Assembly (NCBI GenBank): GCA_017857395.1 | Contig: JAFMDF010000022.1 | Coordinates: 1 to 57,435, forward strand | Direction of reading: 5' to 3' | DNA: 57,435 nt | DNA from: Bacteroidota bacterium | Lineage (GTDB): Bacteria; Bacteroidota; Bacteroidia; Chitinophagales; Saprospiraceae | Shown here: piece after piece, positions 33,829 to 44,900 of the stretch | Position numbering within the stretch: the stretch's first letter is position 1 | Layout: each line of letters opens with the position of its first letter | Position numbers and translations under genes: made by a program | Notes under the pieces: model-generated | Told to the model about the DNA's origin: nothing | The model's database searches: none | The model's input: the letters and a program-made list of their open reading frames with translations, nothing else

Positions 33829-36800
33829 ATGCGAATGTCTATTACCCTAAAACAAATCCATCTAATCTTCTTTTTTTTAGTCTTTCTCCTTAGTAAGCCT
33901 CTATTAGCTCAATTAACCGTTGACCAAATAATGGGTGCTAATGCCAGAGAAAGGGACCCTATTCCAAGGATGAAAGCGGTTGGATTCATTAGAGAATACC
34001 ATAATTGGTTTTTTAATGAAGGCTATCCAGATGGGTCTAATCCAGCCAATTATTCCTTTGGCTATCCAAATGCGCAGTACAAATGGAATGCCCCTTATCA
34101 AAATACTTCTCCTACGACCTTATTCGATGATTTTTATCAAGAAATACTAGCGAATCAAGTAACTTTTGCCCCTTCTTTTTTAGGTACAATTCGACAATTA
34201 GTTGACCCAAATAATACTTTACCTTTTGGAGAACATATTATTGATGAGTTTAAACCCGTGCCACCTGGTGCAGATACGCTTAATCCTGCTTCTTATCTAG
34301 CACATGCAGCCTATATGTACCAATATGCTGCTCGATACGGTCATCAGACCTTCACTACTAATCGAATAGACAGTTTCATTAGTCCATTCACACATCCAGA
34401 TGAAACACCTAAAACCGGTCTTGGCTTTGTTGATTATATGGAAAATTGGAATGAACCCGATAAATTTTGGTTTCGAGATTTTAACGGTGCTTATCAAACT
34501 TATTTTACACCAGCAGTTTATGCTGCTATGCTGAGTGCTGATTATGACGGTCATGAGCAAACGATGGGATTAAAGGAAGACCCTGATAATCCTGACAATA
34601 TGGTCTCTACGGTGGGTATCAAGAATGCAGATTCTACTATGAAAGTTGTAATAGGTGGCTTAGCGGTAGCAGATGTCGCTTATTTTCGAGGAATCGTAGC
34701 ATGGGCGAAAGCAAATAGAACCAGTGTGTCATTAGAAAAAGTCTTACCTTTTGATGTGTTGAATATTCATAAATATACAGGCGATAGTTTAGCGTTTCTA
34801 AATAGCAGATTTGGCATTAGTCCTGAAGCAGGCAGGCTTAGAGACACTTTATTGGCTTTTGCTACTTATCGAGATTCTTTAGAAACTGCATTTAATGTAG
34901 ATTTAGAATTATGGTTATCAGAATTCGGGTATGATACCTATACCCCAGCATCAGGTAGTCCTAGTGGTGTAGCACCTGCTATTGGAGATAATGATAATTA
35001 TGAAGTGCAAGGTCAGTGGTTGGTTCGGTCTTATTTAGAAGCATTCGCGGCAGGCGTAGAAAAAGCCATTATGTTTGATTTAAGAGATGAATGCACCGAT
35101 CCAAATAATCCTAATTCAGCTTGTGGGTTATTTTCTAGTAGTGGTTTATTAGAAAATATTCACAACAATTATAAGCCCAAAACGTCTTGGTTTTATACCT
35201 ACACGATGAAAAATATTCTGACAGGAATGGTCTTTGATAATGACTTGTCTAATTGTTTGGATACTACTTGTACAAGAGTATATCGTTTCAAAGATCCTAA
35301 TGAAAGCAATAAAAGAATATACGCTATTTGGCAACCAACTGCTTCTGATGACACAACGGCTTATCATTTTTTGAACGAAGATTTAATGAATGCGACGCTT
35401 GTAAAATTAGAAGTGCCAAGTATTAGAGGCATATCGAGTAATATAACTGACTCATTTCCGACTTTAATCATTACAGAAAGACCTACCTTTATTATCGTCA
35501 ATGATACTTATTTTACTACTCAAAGCTGCACCCCAGGCAGTATTCTAACTGACAATCCAACCTGTAGTTCCATTAATGTCCTTGTAGATGTACCTCAAAA
35601 TAGTGGTACGTATCAACTTTGGTCCATGCAAGGCAGTTTTGCTGCCAGTGAGTTTGCTCATCGGTCGGCTACTTTACTTAGAGAAACATTAGTACCCACT
35701 GATTCTATTATTACCGTACCCAATTTATTAGCCAATACTTTTTATACTTTTTTCTTAATACCCGAAGGCGTCGGAACTAGCGAAAGTGACAAAATATGTA
35801 CCACTCAAAATACAACTTTAGCAGCCACTAGCAACTGCTATTTAACTATTCAAACAGATTGGGTATTCGATGATTTTCAAAATGATATTCCTTTTAAAGG
35901 TATCCATCCCTTTACTTTATTTGATGAACAACATTTCGGGGACTCTATATGTCGAGCCGCTACTACCCTACCTAACAGCATTTGGGGTTTTAATGATTCT
36001 GATGAAATCGCTCGGAGTGTCAGTTTAGATTTACAAGCTTATTATTATATCGACCTTTTTACTTTACATGACCAATATAGTGAAGGGGATTTCACTATAC
36101 AAATGGCGGATTCGCCCAACGGCCCTTGGACAACTATTAGAGAATATTACACCACTTTAAATAATGAATGGACGCATTTAACCAACTTAACGCCACCTAA
36201 TACGCCCATTCGTTACCTTAAATTTATAGCAGAAGCTAATAATGAGGCTAAAGTTGGAGAATTATTGATTTGTGGCAGATTAGCAGATTTTAATCCTGAT
36301 TTACTCCCTGGCGTTGCTAAAAATGGGGAAGTTACGGCACTTACCTGCAATGAAGCTACATTAGCTTGGACCACACCTTTTGATGAGGACATCGCTCAAT
36401 ATTTAGTCTATTCCGAAGGGAATTTAGTGGGCATGACAACTACCAATAACCTAATAATTAATAATCTAACGGCTAATACCGTCTATATTTTCAAGGTGGT
36501 AACAGAAGATGTTGGCGGGAATCAATCAACAGATAGCTTAACTATCGAAGTAAGCACTAATATAGAAGGGGAATGTAATCTAGTATGTAATGTTACCTGC
36601 GCTTGTGCCATTTGTATTCGACCAAATTGGATTACTAGCTTAAATGCAGGTACAAATTTTTCTAAAGATGGGTTATTTGATGAACAGGACAAAGTGCCTT
36701 TTTGCGGGACAACTAGCAATAATCCTAATTCTACTTATAGCAACACCTTTGCATCTGGTAATGGTAATGCTCCAGATACGGTTTTAGTAGATTTACAAAC

Positions 36801-37578
36801 AATATACGATATTTCAAAAATGCATATCTTTTTTCAAGGTGGTAGTAGTAGCAATTTTATTATTCAATATTTAAATAGTAACAACATTTGGATAGAAGCA
36901 CTCAATCATATTACCGTTCCCGATTTCAGTTGGAAAATTTTTCCTAATTTGAATGCTAGAACACAGCATTTAAGAATCATCCAAACCGATAATAATTCAT
37001 TAATTGGTGAAATCGGAATTTGTGGTGCAGAATATGTCAATTTAGATTGTCCTTCAACGATTAATATAACTATGCCACTTAGCCAAGCAGATACCTTTAT
37101 TGCTGGCAGCATTACCTCGAATACTACCTTAGCTACAGGCATTGAAGTGGGGTATTTTGCAGAAAATACAGTCACCTTAACTTCAGGTTTTCATGCAGTC
37201 GCAGGTGCTCGTTTTTTAGCTACAATAGCTCCTTGTCCAACTGATTTTACAGCTTTATCAGATATTTCTGCCTTTGCTAATGCTGAATTAACTCCCAAAA
37301 CTATTCCCTCAACTAAAAATACTTTAACCGTTTATCCCAATCCTTTTCAATCTAGTACGACCTTAGCCTTCTATTTAAGACAGACTGCCAAGGTGCAATT
37401 AGTCATTTTTGATGCAACGGGTAAGATTGTCCAGACATTAGTCAATAATCAACTAATGAATAGTGGTCAGCATGAATTATTATTTCGCACCAATCATTTG
37501 AAAAATGGGTTTTATATAGCTCATTTACAAGTTGGACAAACTGTTTTGTCTAAAAAGATGGTGCTTTTGGGGTGGTAA
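33829..37578 (+). CDS. Secreted glycoside-hydrolase-like protein with type A T9SS C-terminal domain
   Basis: A 1249-residue exported protein. After the signal peptide (ending LLAQ), residues ~30-440 form a clan GH-A-like TIM barrel. The acid/base candidate is the Glu of ENWNEPDKFW (~206) and the nucleophile candidate the Glu of LWLSEFGYDT (~364). Then come F5/8 (discoidin)-like carbohydrate-binding regions (~670-820 and ~940-1070) separated by a fibronectin III domain (~830-920). A short repeat region (TFIAGSITSNTTL ... GFHAVAGA) follows, and the C-terminus (~1165-1249) is a type A sorting domain (TVYPNPF, GKIVQTL, NGFYIAHLQ). It probably degrades an extracellular polysaccharide. The GH family cannot be fixed by eye. 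ATG at 33829 follows a GTG. Confidence 0.85.
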   Translation: MRMSITLKQIHLIFFFLVFLLSKPLLAQLTVDQIMGANARERDPIPRMKAVGFIREYHNWFFNEGYPDGSNPANYSFGYPNAQYKWNAPYQNTSPTTLFDDFYQEILANQVTFAPSFLGTIRQLVDPNNTLPFGEHIIDEFKPVPPGADTLNPASYLAHAAYMYQYAARYGHQTFTTNRIDSFISPFTHPDETPKTGLGFVDYMENWNEPDKFWFRDFNGAYQTYFTPAVYAAMLSADYDGHEQTMGLKEDPDNPDNMVSTVGIKNADSTMKVVIGGLAVADVAYFRGIVAWAKANRTSVSLEKVLPFDVLNIHKYTGDSLAFLNSRFGISPEAGRLRDTLLAFATYRDSLETAFNVDLELWLSEFGYDTYTPASGSPSGVAPAIGDNDNYEVQGQWLVRSYLEAFAAGVEKAIMFDLRDECTDPNNPNSACGLFSSSGLLENIHNNYKPKTSWFYTYTMKNILTGMVFDNDLSNCLDTTCTRVYRFKDPNESNKRIYAIWQPTASDDTTAYHFLNEDLMNATLVKLEVPSIRGISSNITDSFPTLIITERPTFIIVNDTYFTTQSCTPGSILTDNPTCSSINVLVDVPQNSGTYQLWSMQGSFAASEFAHRSATLLRETLVPTDSIITVPNLLANTFYTFFLIPEGVGTSESDKICTTQNTTLAATSNCYLTIQTDWVFDDFQNDIPFKGIHPFTLFDEQHFGDSICRAATTLPNSIWGFNDSDEIARSVSLDLQAYYYIDLFTLHDQYSEGDFTIQMADSPNGPWTTIREYYTTLNNEWTHLTNLTPPNTPIRYLKFIAEANNEAKVGELLICGRLADFNPDLLPGVAKNGEVTALTCNEATLAWTTPFDEDIAQYLVYSEGNLVGMTTTNNLIINNLTANTVYIFKVVTEDVGGNQSTDSLTIEVSTNIEGECNLVCNVTCACAICIRPNWITSLNAGTNFSKDGLFDEQDKVPFCGTTSNNPNSTYSNTFASGNGNAPDTVLVDLQTIYDISKMHIFFQGGSSSNFIIQYLNSNNIWIEALNHITVPDFSWKIFPNLNARTQHLRIIQTDNNSLIGEIGICGAEYVNLDCPSTINITMPLSQADTFIAGSITSNTTLATGIEVGYFAENTVTLTSGFHAVAGARFLATIAPCPTDFTALSDISAFANAELTPKTIPSTKNTLTVYPNPFQSSTTLAFYLRQTAKVQLVIFDATGKIVQTLVNNQLMNSGQHELLFRTNHLKNGFYIAHLQVGQTVLSKKMVLLGW

Positions 37579-37992
37579 TATATACTGTAATAGGTTGACT
37601 AGTTGATTAATCAACTCTATAAATTTTAATTTTTAAAATAGCAAATACATCACCTTAAAGATATTACAATTTAAAATAAATTAAAAAAAATCACGAATTT
37701 TTAAAAATCTTAATCTGTTGGTATCAAATTTGCAATTCTCTTTACTACACAAGACTCTTTCCATTCTTCAAATTGATTATTTCCTACAAAAAAGGCAACC
37801 TAAAAAGGATTTGACCCCTATAATATATACCATATATCAAGTATCTTATTTATTGGGTAACAAGAAGATAGATATATTTTCATAAGCGAGATTCATCATT
37901 AAAAGCCATAAATGAATAAGTAGCATGAAAGTATTCTATGAGAAAACTAGCAATTTAATACAAAAGTTAAATTGCCTTAATTCTATTGCTCT
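37579..37992. other. Spacer upstream of surface module 2
   Basis: 414 bp, AT-rich, with a 16-bp perfect palindrome AGTTGATTAATCAACT at 37601-37616 just after the glycosidase-like gene, probably part of its mRNA end. No gene recognised. The module 2 promoter must lie here, but no unambiguous -33/-7 pair was found. Confidence 0.55.
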
Positions 37993-40041
37993 ATGCGTCT
38001 TATAATCAAAAAGTATTATTCAAAAACCAAGATTGGGTTATACTACACCCTCCTCTTATTCTTATGCAGCAATCTTTTGCCCGCTCAGGGTGTGATGGAG
38101 TCCTTGACCATTAGAAATGTGGAAAGCGTTAACACCAAAACGCTAGAATACTGCCCTGTAATTTTCAAAAACCAATTGGTGTTTACCTCTACCAGACCAA
38201 AACCTGGTAGCCCAATGACGAGGTGGAGAGATGAGAAAAAACAATTTTCTGATTTATATATTGCTAAAAAAAGCACTCATGGTAGCTTTTTCGATACTAA
38301 AAGGTTAACAGGTAATGCAAGTAGTCCTGTTCATAACGGAGCAGCAACCTTCAATCAAACAGGCAATGAAATGTTTTTTACAAGAAATAATGAAAATGGC
38401 AAAAACGAAAAGAATATTATTAATTTAAAAATTTATACGGCTCAATTATCCAATAATATTTGGCAAAACGTACAAGAATTGCCTTTAAATGATGAGCATT
38501 TTTCTAATTGCCATCCGTCTTTATCTACAGATGGTCGGGAATTATACTTTGCTTCCAATCGACCTGGTGGATTCGGTGGAATGGATATCTACGTTAGCAA
38601 AAACATCAATGGTGTTTGGCAACAACCTCAGAATCTAGGCGCTACCATAAATAGCGAAGGAAATGAATTATTCCCTTTTATTTCGGCTACTGATGTACTA
38701 TATTTCGCAGCTAATAATACCCAGAGTATAGGTGGTTTAGACATCTTTAAGGCTGCTAGAGCAGCAGGCGCAGTAAAGTTTAACCCTGCTATTAATTTAG
38801 GAAAAGATTTCAACTCTGAAGCGGATGATTTTGGTATCTGTACCAACGAATCAGGAACAGAAGGTTATTTTTCCTCCAATCGAAAAGGCGGGAAAGGAGG
38901 TGATGACATCTATCATTTCAAATGGACGCAAGTAGCCTTACCTCGGGAACAGTTAAGTCTAGCCGTTTATGATGCGTATAGTAAAGAACGAGTTTCAGAT
39001 GCGCACATTACGATTTTCGATGACGGGATTTCACATAATCAAAACGATATTTATCCTATCGCCAAAATGATGCGTTTGGTTAACGAACAAAACAATAATC
39101 CTTACCATGCATTAGAAAAAAAGAATTATAGAACGGGCACTAAAGGGGCAATCTCTATGATTATTGAAGAAGAAAAATCTTATACTATTTTTGTAGAAAG
39201 AGAGGGTTATTTGCCCTTAAAAAAAGTAATTAGTGCGAAAGAATTACAAACACAAAAACAATGGGAATTCCCGCTAAAAAGAATGGCCGGTATTCCTTTA
39301 AAAATTAAGGCAATAAATATGCCTTTTAGAGAAGCTGTTCCTCATATCTCCCTTGAATTATTCAATCATTGTACACAAAAAACGGAACGAGTCATAAGTG
39401 ATGAAAATGGTTTATTCACTTTCTATTTGTCTTGCGATTGTGAATATGAATTAATTGGCAGAAAAGAAAAGTATAGAAAATATCAAAAGCGTTTTAATAC
39501 CAAAAATCGAACTTGCGGAGACTTAAATGCTATTAATACCTCCATCTATCTAGTTAAACAAGAAGTCATTGAACATATGGCTAGTACTAATAATCTACGC
39601 TTTCCTTCTTTTGATAGTTATGAGTATCAAAACAGTCAAAAGGTAGGGCAAATAATCTGTCTAGAAAATATCGTTTTTGAGGAAAACAAAGCTGATTTAG
39701 ATAACTTCGCTATCGCTGATATTTATAAAATTCATTATTTTTTACAGAAAAATCCTCATATACAAGTAGAAATAGCTGTACATACAGACTCTAGAGGTAC
39801 CGCAAAATTTAATCATCGTTTGTCTCAAAAACGAGCAGATACCATTGCCACTTTTTTACTAGAAAAAGGCATTCCCCAAAAGCAAATTTACGCAATAGGT
39901 TATGGAGAAGATCGTTTGCTAAATCATTGCCAAGATGGTATTCTTTGTAGTGAAACAGAACATCTAATCAACAAACGAGTAGAAATGAAAATTACAAGAA
40001 TAGACAATTTGAGAGCAGAACATTTGTTAGGGCAGCGGTGA
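37993..40041 (+). CDS. PD40/OmpA family peptidoglycan-anchoring protein of module 2 (PorE-like)
   Basis: A 682-residue exported protein with a signal peptide (LLLFLCSNLLPAQ), PD40 propeller repeats ~45-310 (HPSLSTDGRELYFASNRPGG, FPFISATDVLYFAANN, YFSSNRKGGKGGDDIY) and carboxypeptidase-regulatory-like domains ~320-510. A complete OmpA peptidoglycan-binding domain follows at ~550-670 (IVFEENKADLDN, VAIHTDSRG-like sequence IAVHTDSRGTAKFN, LSQKRADTIATFL). Proteins of this architecture link the T9SS outer-membrane machinery to the cell wall. It is the first gene of module 2, ahead of PorP/SprF and an adhesin, the reverse of the order in module 1. Confidence 0.93.
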   Translation: MRLIIKKYYSKTKIGLYYTLLLFLCSNLLPAQGVMESLTIRNVESVNTKTLEYCPVIFKNQLVFTSTRPKPGSPMTRWRDEKKQFSDLYIAKKSTHGSFFDTKRLTGNASSPVHNGAATFNQTGNEMFFTRNNENGKNEKNIINLKIYTAQLSNNIWQNVQELPLNDEHFSNCHPSLSTDGRELYFASNRPGGFGGMDIYVSKNINGVWQQPQNLGATINSEGNELFPFISATDVLYFAANNTQSIGGLDIFKAARAAGAVKFNPAINLGKDFNSEADDFGICTNESGTEGYFSSNRKGGKGGDDIYHFKWTQVALPREQLSLAVYDAYSKERVSDAHITIFDDGISHNQNDIYPIAKMMRLVNEQNNNPYHALEKKNYRTGTKGAISMIIEEEKSYTIFVEREGYLPLKKVISAKELQTQKQWEFPLKRMAGIPLKIKAINMPFREAVPHISLELFNHCTQKTERVISDENGLFTFYLSCDCEYELIGRKEKYRKYQKRFNTKNRTCGDLNAINTSIYLVKQEVIEHMASTNNLRFPSFDSYEYQNSQKVGQIICLENIVFEENKADLDNFAIADIYKIHYFLQKNPHIQVEIAVHTDSRGTAKFNHRLSQKRADTIATFLLEKGIPQKQIYAIGYGEDRLLNHCQDGILCSETEHLINKRVEMKITRIDNLRAEHLLGQR

Positions 40042-40912
40042 TTAGCGTTATAAAGGATGAGTAATAAGTTGAAAATGTAAAGCACTTTACAAAAAGAAAA
40101 ATTAGAAACACTACTACGGCATATTTATCGTTTTAGCAGTAAAACAAAGAGGTCGGATGTCAGAGCGTTTATTTCATAAACTGTCAGAGGTCAGATTACA
40201 TCTGTACAAATCATTAATAATCGGTTATTTATACAGAGTTAATCTGACTTCTGACAGAAAATTTCAATTTTCTGTCTGACTTCTGACGTCTAAAATATTA
40301 CATTCCAATACACCGAATAGCATTATATATTGAATAAAATAACCGTTAATAAAAAAATAATTAGTCGATTCAGCTACTATACTGGATTGGCTTTTTTATT
40401 GGCTAAAAGTAAGGCAGGTTACAAAGAAGGAAAAAAAACAGGTATAGAAATGATATATTAGTTTATGATTTAATATATTTGCAGCACTTTTTTTGAAACA
40501 CATTTTTTTCAAAAGAGTTGAATAATAAGTTGAACCAAATTTAAGGTTCTTCACCTATTATAACCAACCTGCAAGACGGAATTTTCTCATTACCTGAAAC
40601 ACTATTGTATGGTTATTGAAATTAAAAACAAATACGCTTTATAGTACATAAATATCTGTAAATCAAGTATTTAAAATCACTATAATTAGTATTACATTTA
40701 ATTCAGTAGACAAAGTAATTATGCGAATGCGCATTTATAATTATCGCTTCTAGCTAATTATTTCATACACATACCTCCTTACTAAGTATTTGCCTATTTT
40801 TTGTAAAAATATTTTGGACACCTTAATGGTAACAACTGACATTGCCATTGAGTGCTTATTATGAAACGCATTTATTGCTCAAACACACACGATAAATAAT
40901 AAATATATTCCC
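40042..40912. other. 871-bp spacer inside module 2 with nested hairpins
   Basis: The 5' part (40145-40290) carries repeat words of the GGTCAGA/TCTGAC type. TATATTTG at 40474-40481 fits the -7 consensus but would give a leader of over 400 nt. TTTTGAAA/TTTCAAAA near 40490-40515 forms a short stem. The spacer separates the OmpA gene from PorP/SprF, so the two may be transcribed independently. Confidence 0.5.
40185..40275. repeat. TCAGA-word double hairpin
   Basis: CAGAGGTCAGATTA (40185-40198) pairs with TAATCTGACTTCTG (40240-40253, one mismatch) and TCTGTA with TACAGA inside it. Directly after, ACAGAAAATT (40254-40263) pairs with AATTTTCTGT (40266-40275). Similar words occur at 4688-4789 downstream of the S41 gene. 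Confidence 0.75.
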
Positions 40913-41869
40913 ATGTATAAACTGATTACATTTTGTAGTTTCCTTTTGCTAGCGCCCGAATTATTCGCGCAACAATTACCCTTATTTTCTCAATATCAAG
41001 ATAATTATATTGCTATTAACCCTGCGATGGTTAGTAGAGATTATTTATTGAATGAAGATAATTTATCCTTTGGCGTTTCTCACAGAAATCAGTGGACAGA
41101 TTTTCAAAATTCACCAAAAACACAACTAATCAGAGGCGAATATTTATATGAAGGCGGTGGTTTTGGGCTTTTAACGGGCGGTTATTTATTAAATGACCAA
41201 ACGGGTCCAACTGGATTAACGGGTTTATATGGTCGAATTGGTGGAATTTTGGCGGGCGATCCTTATTTTGGTGGAATTGCGCTCGCATTAAATATAGGTG
41301 TGGTCCAATATAGGGTGGATACTCGTCAATTAAACCTTAGGGATGCAGGAGATATAGAGGCAGCAAATAATCAGCAACAAATATTTCCTGATGTTGGTTT
41401 TGGGCTTTATTATTATAGAAGATTATCTAGTAGAGGCTTTTTTGATGATGATTTGATTTATGCAGGAGTTTCCATTCCTCAATCTATTGGTCTAGATACA
41501 GAATTCCAAGACGAAACAGGTAATTTTTTCCTCAAAAGAGCACAACATTTTTATGCTCAAGCAGGGCTTTTCCATTTCTTAGAAGATGAAAGTTATATAG
41601 AATTAGCAGGTTGGGCAAAGTATATACAAGGAGCACCAGTTAATATTAGTGCTAATTTCCGTTACCAAACCAATGCTGCTATCTGGATAGGTGTTGGCGG
41701 TTCTTCTGCTGGAAGTGCCCATGCAGAAACAGGGGTTTTAATTGGCGAAAAGGCAGGGTTTAATAGTACTATTCGAATTGGCTATGGCTTTGATTATAAC
41801 TTTAGCTCTTTTGGCCCTGCTGCTGGTGTCACGCATGAAATTAGTGTTTCTGTGGCAATGCAAAAATAG
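40913..41869 (+). CDS. PorP/SprF family type IX secretion outer-membrane protein (module 2)
   Basis: A 318-residue outer-membrane protein with signal peptide (LLLAPELFAQ) and the family start motif QQLPLFSQYQDNYIAINPAMV. It differs clearly from the module 1 copy, so it is not a recent duplicate. Typical beta-barrel alternation and a C-terminal strand (ISVSVAMQK) are seen. It lies 106 bp before the cohesin-like adhesin and is probably dedicated to it. Confidence 0.93.
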   Translation: MYKLITFCSFLLLAPELFAQQLPLFSQYQDNYIAINPAMVSRDYLLNEDNLSFGVSHRNQWTDFQNSPKTQLIRGEYLYEGGGFGLLTGGYLLNDQTGPTGLTGLYGRIGGILAGDPYFGGIALALNIGVVQYRVDTRQLNLRDAGDIEAANNQQQIFPDVGFGLYYYRRLSSRGFFDDDLIYAGVSIPQSIGLDTEFQDETGNFFLKRAQHFYAQAGLFHFLEDESYIELAGWAKYIQGAPVNISANFRYQTNAAIWIGVGGSSAGSAHAETGVLIGEKAGFNSTIRIGYGFDYNFSSFGPAAGVTHEISVSVAMQK

Positions 41870-41875
41870 GGTTAT

Positions 41876-41940
41876 TAGTTACTAGTTACTAGTTGCTGGT
41901 TGACGATAACTGCTAACCCGCAACTGGCAACAGACAACCA
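41876..41940. repeat. TTACTAGTTAC/CAACTGGCAAC word foldback
   Basis: GGGTTATTAGTTA near 41870 is nearly inverted as TAACTGCTAACCC near 41910. CAACTGGCAAC is the same word as in the 5380-5459 array. It lies between PorP/SprF and the adhesin. Confidence 0.6.
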
Positions 41941-41975
41941 TTCATTAAAAAATATTCTCTTATATAAAAACACCC

Positions 41976-44900
41976 ATGAACAGGTATTTTCAAACTATCA
42001 TCACAAGTATTTTTCTTTCTTTTATAGCCATTAGCACCGCATTCGCTCAACCAACTTTGGTACTCGGCAATGCGACAATTCCTTCTGAAAGTATTGGGTC
42101 TATTGACGTTTCTGTAATGGATTTTACGGATATTACTAAAACCCAATATTCCTTGAATTGGAATACAGATGAACTCGAATTCATCGGTATTACCGATATT
42201 AATACAACTAACGGTCTAGATCTAAGCGAAGCTAATCTAGATATATCAGGTGCAGCAAATGGAAATCTTGTATTTTCATGGGAAAACACCAATGGTCAAG
42301 GCATGACTCTACCAGATGGAATGAAGTTTTATAGTATCGAATTTAGAGCCTTAATTCCAGAAGGAGCGACCGCAAATGTCGTTTATGCTAATAGTCCCTC
42401 AGAAATCATCATCAATCGAACAGCTTCAGGAAACACCAATATTTTTGATCCAGACATGGTCCCTCCAATTAATGGAATCATCACTGCGTCTACAGCTATT
42501 CCAGACATATTTTTCAGTTTTTCCCCTCAGGAAGAAAAAAGTACTTTTTGTAAAGGGGACAAAATTTGTTACGATGTAAAAGTAGCTGATTTTATAGATG
42601 CAGGCTTAACTGCTTTTATTGAGTGGGACAGTAGCGTTCTTGCTTATGATGGAAATAATGGGAATGCCAATTTATATGAATTTACGGATTTAAATGTAGT
42701 TTTATTAGATACAGTAAATAAAGTATATGATAATATTGCTAGATTAAATATATTAAAAGACTTTTTTGTTTTAACAATTCCAGACAGTACTATTATCTTT
42801 TCTCTATGTTTCGATGTTGTTGGAGAACCAAACAGTAGCACTACCCCGAAATTGCTTAAAAATACTTCTTTCGATTCGGGTGGATTTACAGCAGATGGTA
42901 GCCTTAGAGACATTATATTAGTAAACGAGCCAACGATTACTGTAACCGATTGTCAAAGCCTAATTAGTTTCTCCACGGAATGTCAAGATATTCGCTCAGA
43001 CGAAACGGTCTGTATTGATTTTACAACGTCTAATTTCGCAGACATTAATAGGGTGAAATATACCGTTGTTTATGACCCTAATAGACTAGAGTTTATCAAT
43101 TCAGAAAATTATAATTTACCTGGATTAGCGGCTAGTAATATTACCGCTGACAATGGGTTACTTACTTTGGATTGGACAGGTACCAATGGGGAAACACTAC
43201 AAAATGGGGACTTTATATTTTCTGCTTGTTTCAAAGCTATTGGTACAATAGACAGTAGTAGTCAATTAAATTATATTCCAATAGTCGGCACTTCCGTTGG
43301 ACATGAAATTAGACTATCCAATGGAGAGCAATTGGATAATCCTCAATTTAATAGTTGTGAAGTAAAAATACTACCACCTACAATTAGTCTTTCTGTCCCG
43401 ACAGCAGCTTTCCCTCCTGGTGAAGAAATATGCCTGCCCTTAACAGTTACTAATTTTTCGAATATTAATCATGTAGAAATGCCTATCGAATGGGACCCTA
43501 CAGTTCTAGAATTTGTCTCGATTAATACAACAGGTCTAACGGGTTTAAACCTCGATGCTTTTGATACAAAAGATACAGCAACTGGACAATTACAACTAGT
43601 CACTTGGGATAGTCCTACTGCCGAAGGTATTACCTTAATAGATGATGCTAGTATCTTTGAAATCTGTTTTAAAGTAATCGGAAATTTAGGAGATGAATCC
43701 CCTGTTAGCTTCCCTAGTGTTGCAGATAACCCTGTTTTTATTAGAAATAATAATTTTCAAGAACCTGGCGTAAATATCACGAATGGTTTAATTACCGTTG
43801 CTTCAGGTGGCTTAGTCTTATCTTCTGAACCAAAAGAAACGAAAGAAGACGAGGCTTTTTGTGTGGATATTCAAGCAAGTAATTTCCAAGACATTGTTTC
43901 CCTCGATTATACGCATACTTATGACCCGAGTGTTTTAAGATTCGATTCTGTACAAGTAAGTGGTGCTTTATCAGATTTCTCCCCAAATGATATTAGATTA
44001 ACAGCCGATGGAAATATAAAAGTGATTTGGCTATCAACCGACCCTACTGGAGCAACCAGTTTAGCAGATGGTACTGCTCTTTATTCCTTATGTTTTACTC
44101 CAATTGGTAGTTTAGGCGCATGTGCCAATTTTACTTTGGATGGTTCAGAAGAAGTGACAACGCTGGAAAGTGCAGGAACAGATGTAGGAATTTTTAATAA
44201 TTTAGGCAATCTATGTATAGATAATTTTGGCTTAACCTTAATAGATTCCTTACTCCCAACTTGTATAGGCGGAGATGGTAATCTAAACATTAATGTAGGC
44301 GGAGATACAGGGGAACGATTTTTCTTTTTTGTAACCAAAGATGGTCAGTCCTTTTTAAGTAATGAAAATGTTGAAAATAGTACCATTTTCTTAGAAAATC
44401 TTTCAGAAGGCGTCTACACTATTATTTTAAATTCTATTACTAATCCTAATAAGTCCGATACTAAAACTTTCAGCCTTGTCCTAGGGCCTGACGATTTACC
44501 TTCTATTACCTTAGGAGAAGATGTTGATGCAGGTTGTGTGTCAGCAACTGCGGAATTAAGTATCCCATTAGATGGTAGTCAATTTACTTTACCACAAAAT
44601 ACGAGTGGTTCTTTCGTGACGGAATGGATAGCGATTAATGGTGGACAAATACCTGAAGGCGAAGCAAATAATCAAAGAACGACCGCGACCAAGCCAGGTA
44701 CCTATATTTTCACCGTAACTATTAATTCAACGAAATGTGTTGCTTCTGATAGCCTAGTCGTATTTACAACCCAACCTCCACGAGTTCAAGTAGGACCAGG
44801 AGGCACCTTAGGCTGTACTAATAGTACGCTACAATTAAGTTTAGATATAATAGATGAAAACCCTAATAATATTTATTTCTGGACAACCGATGTTGGAAAT

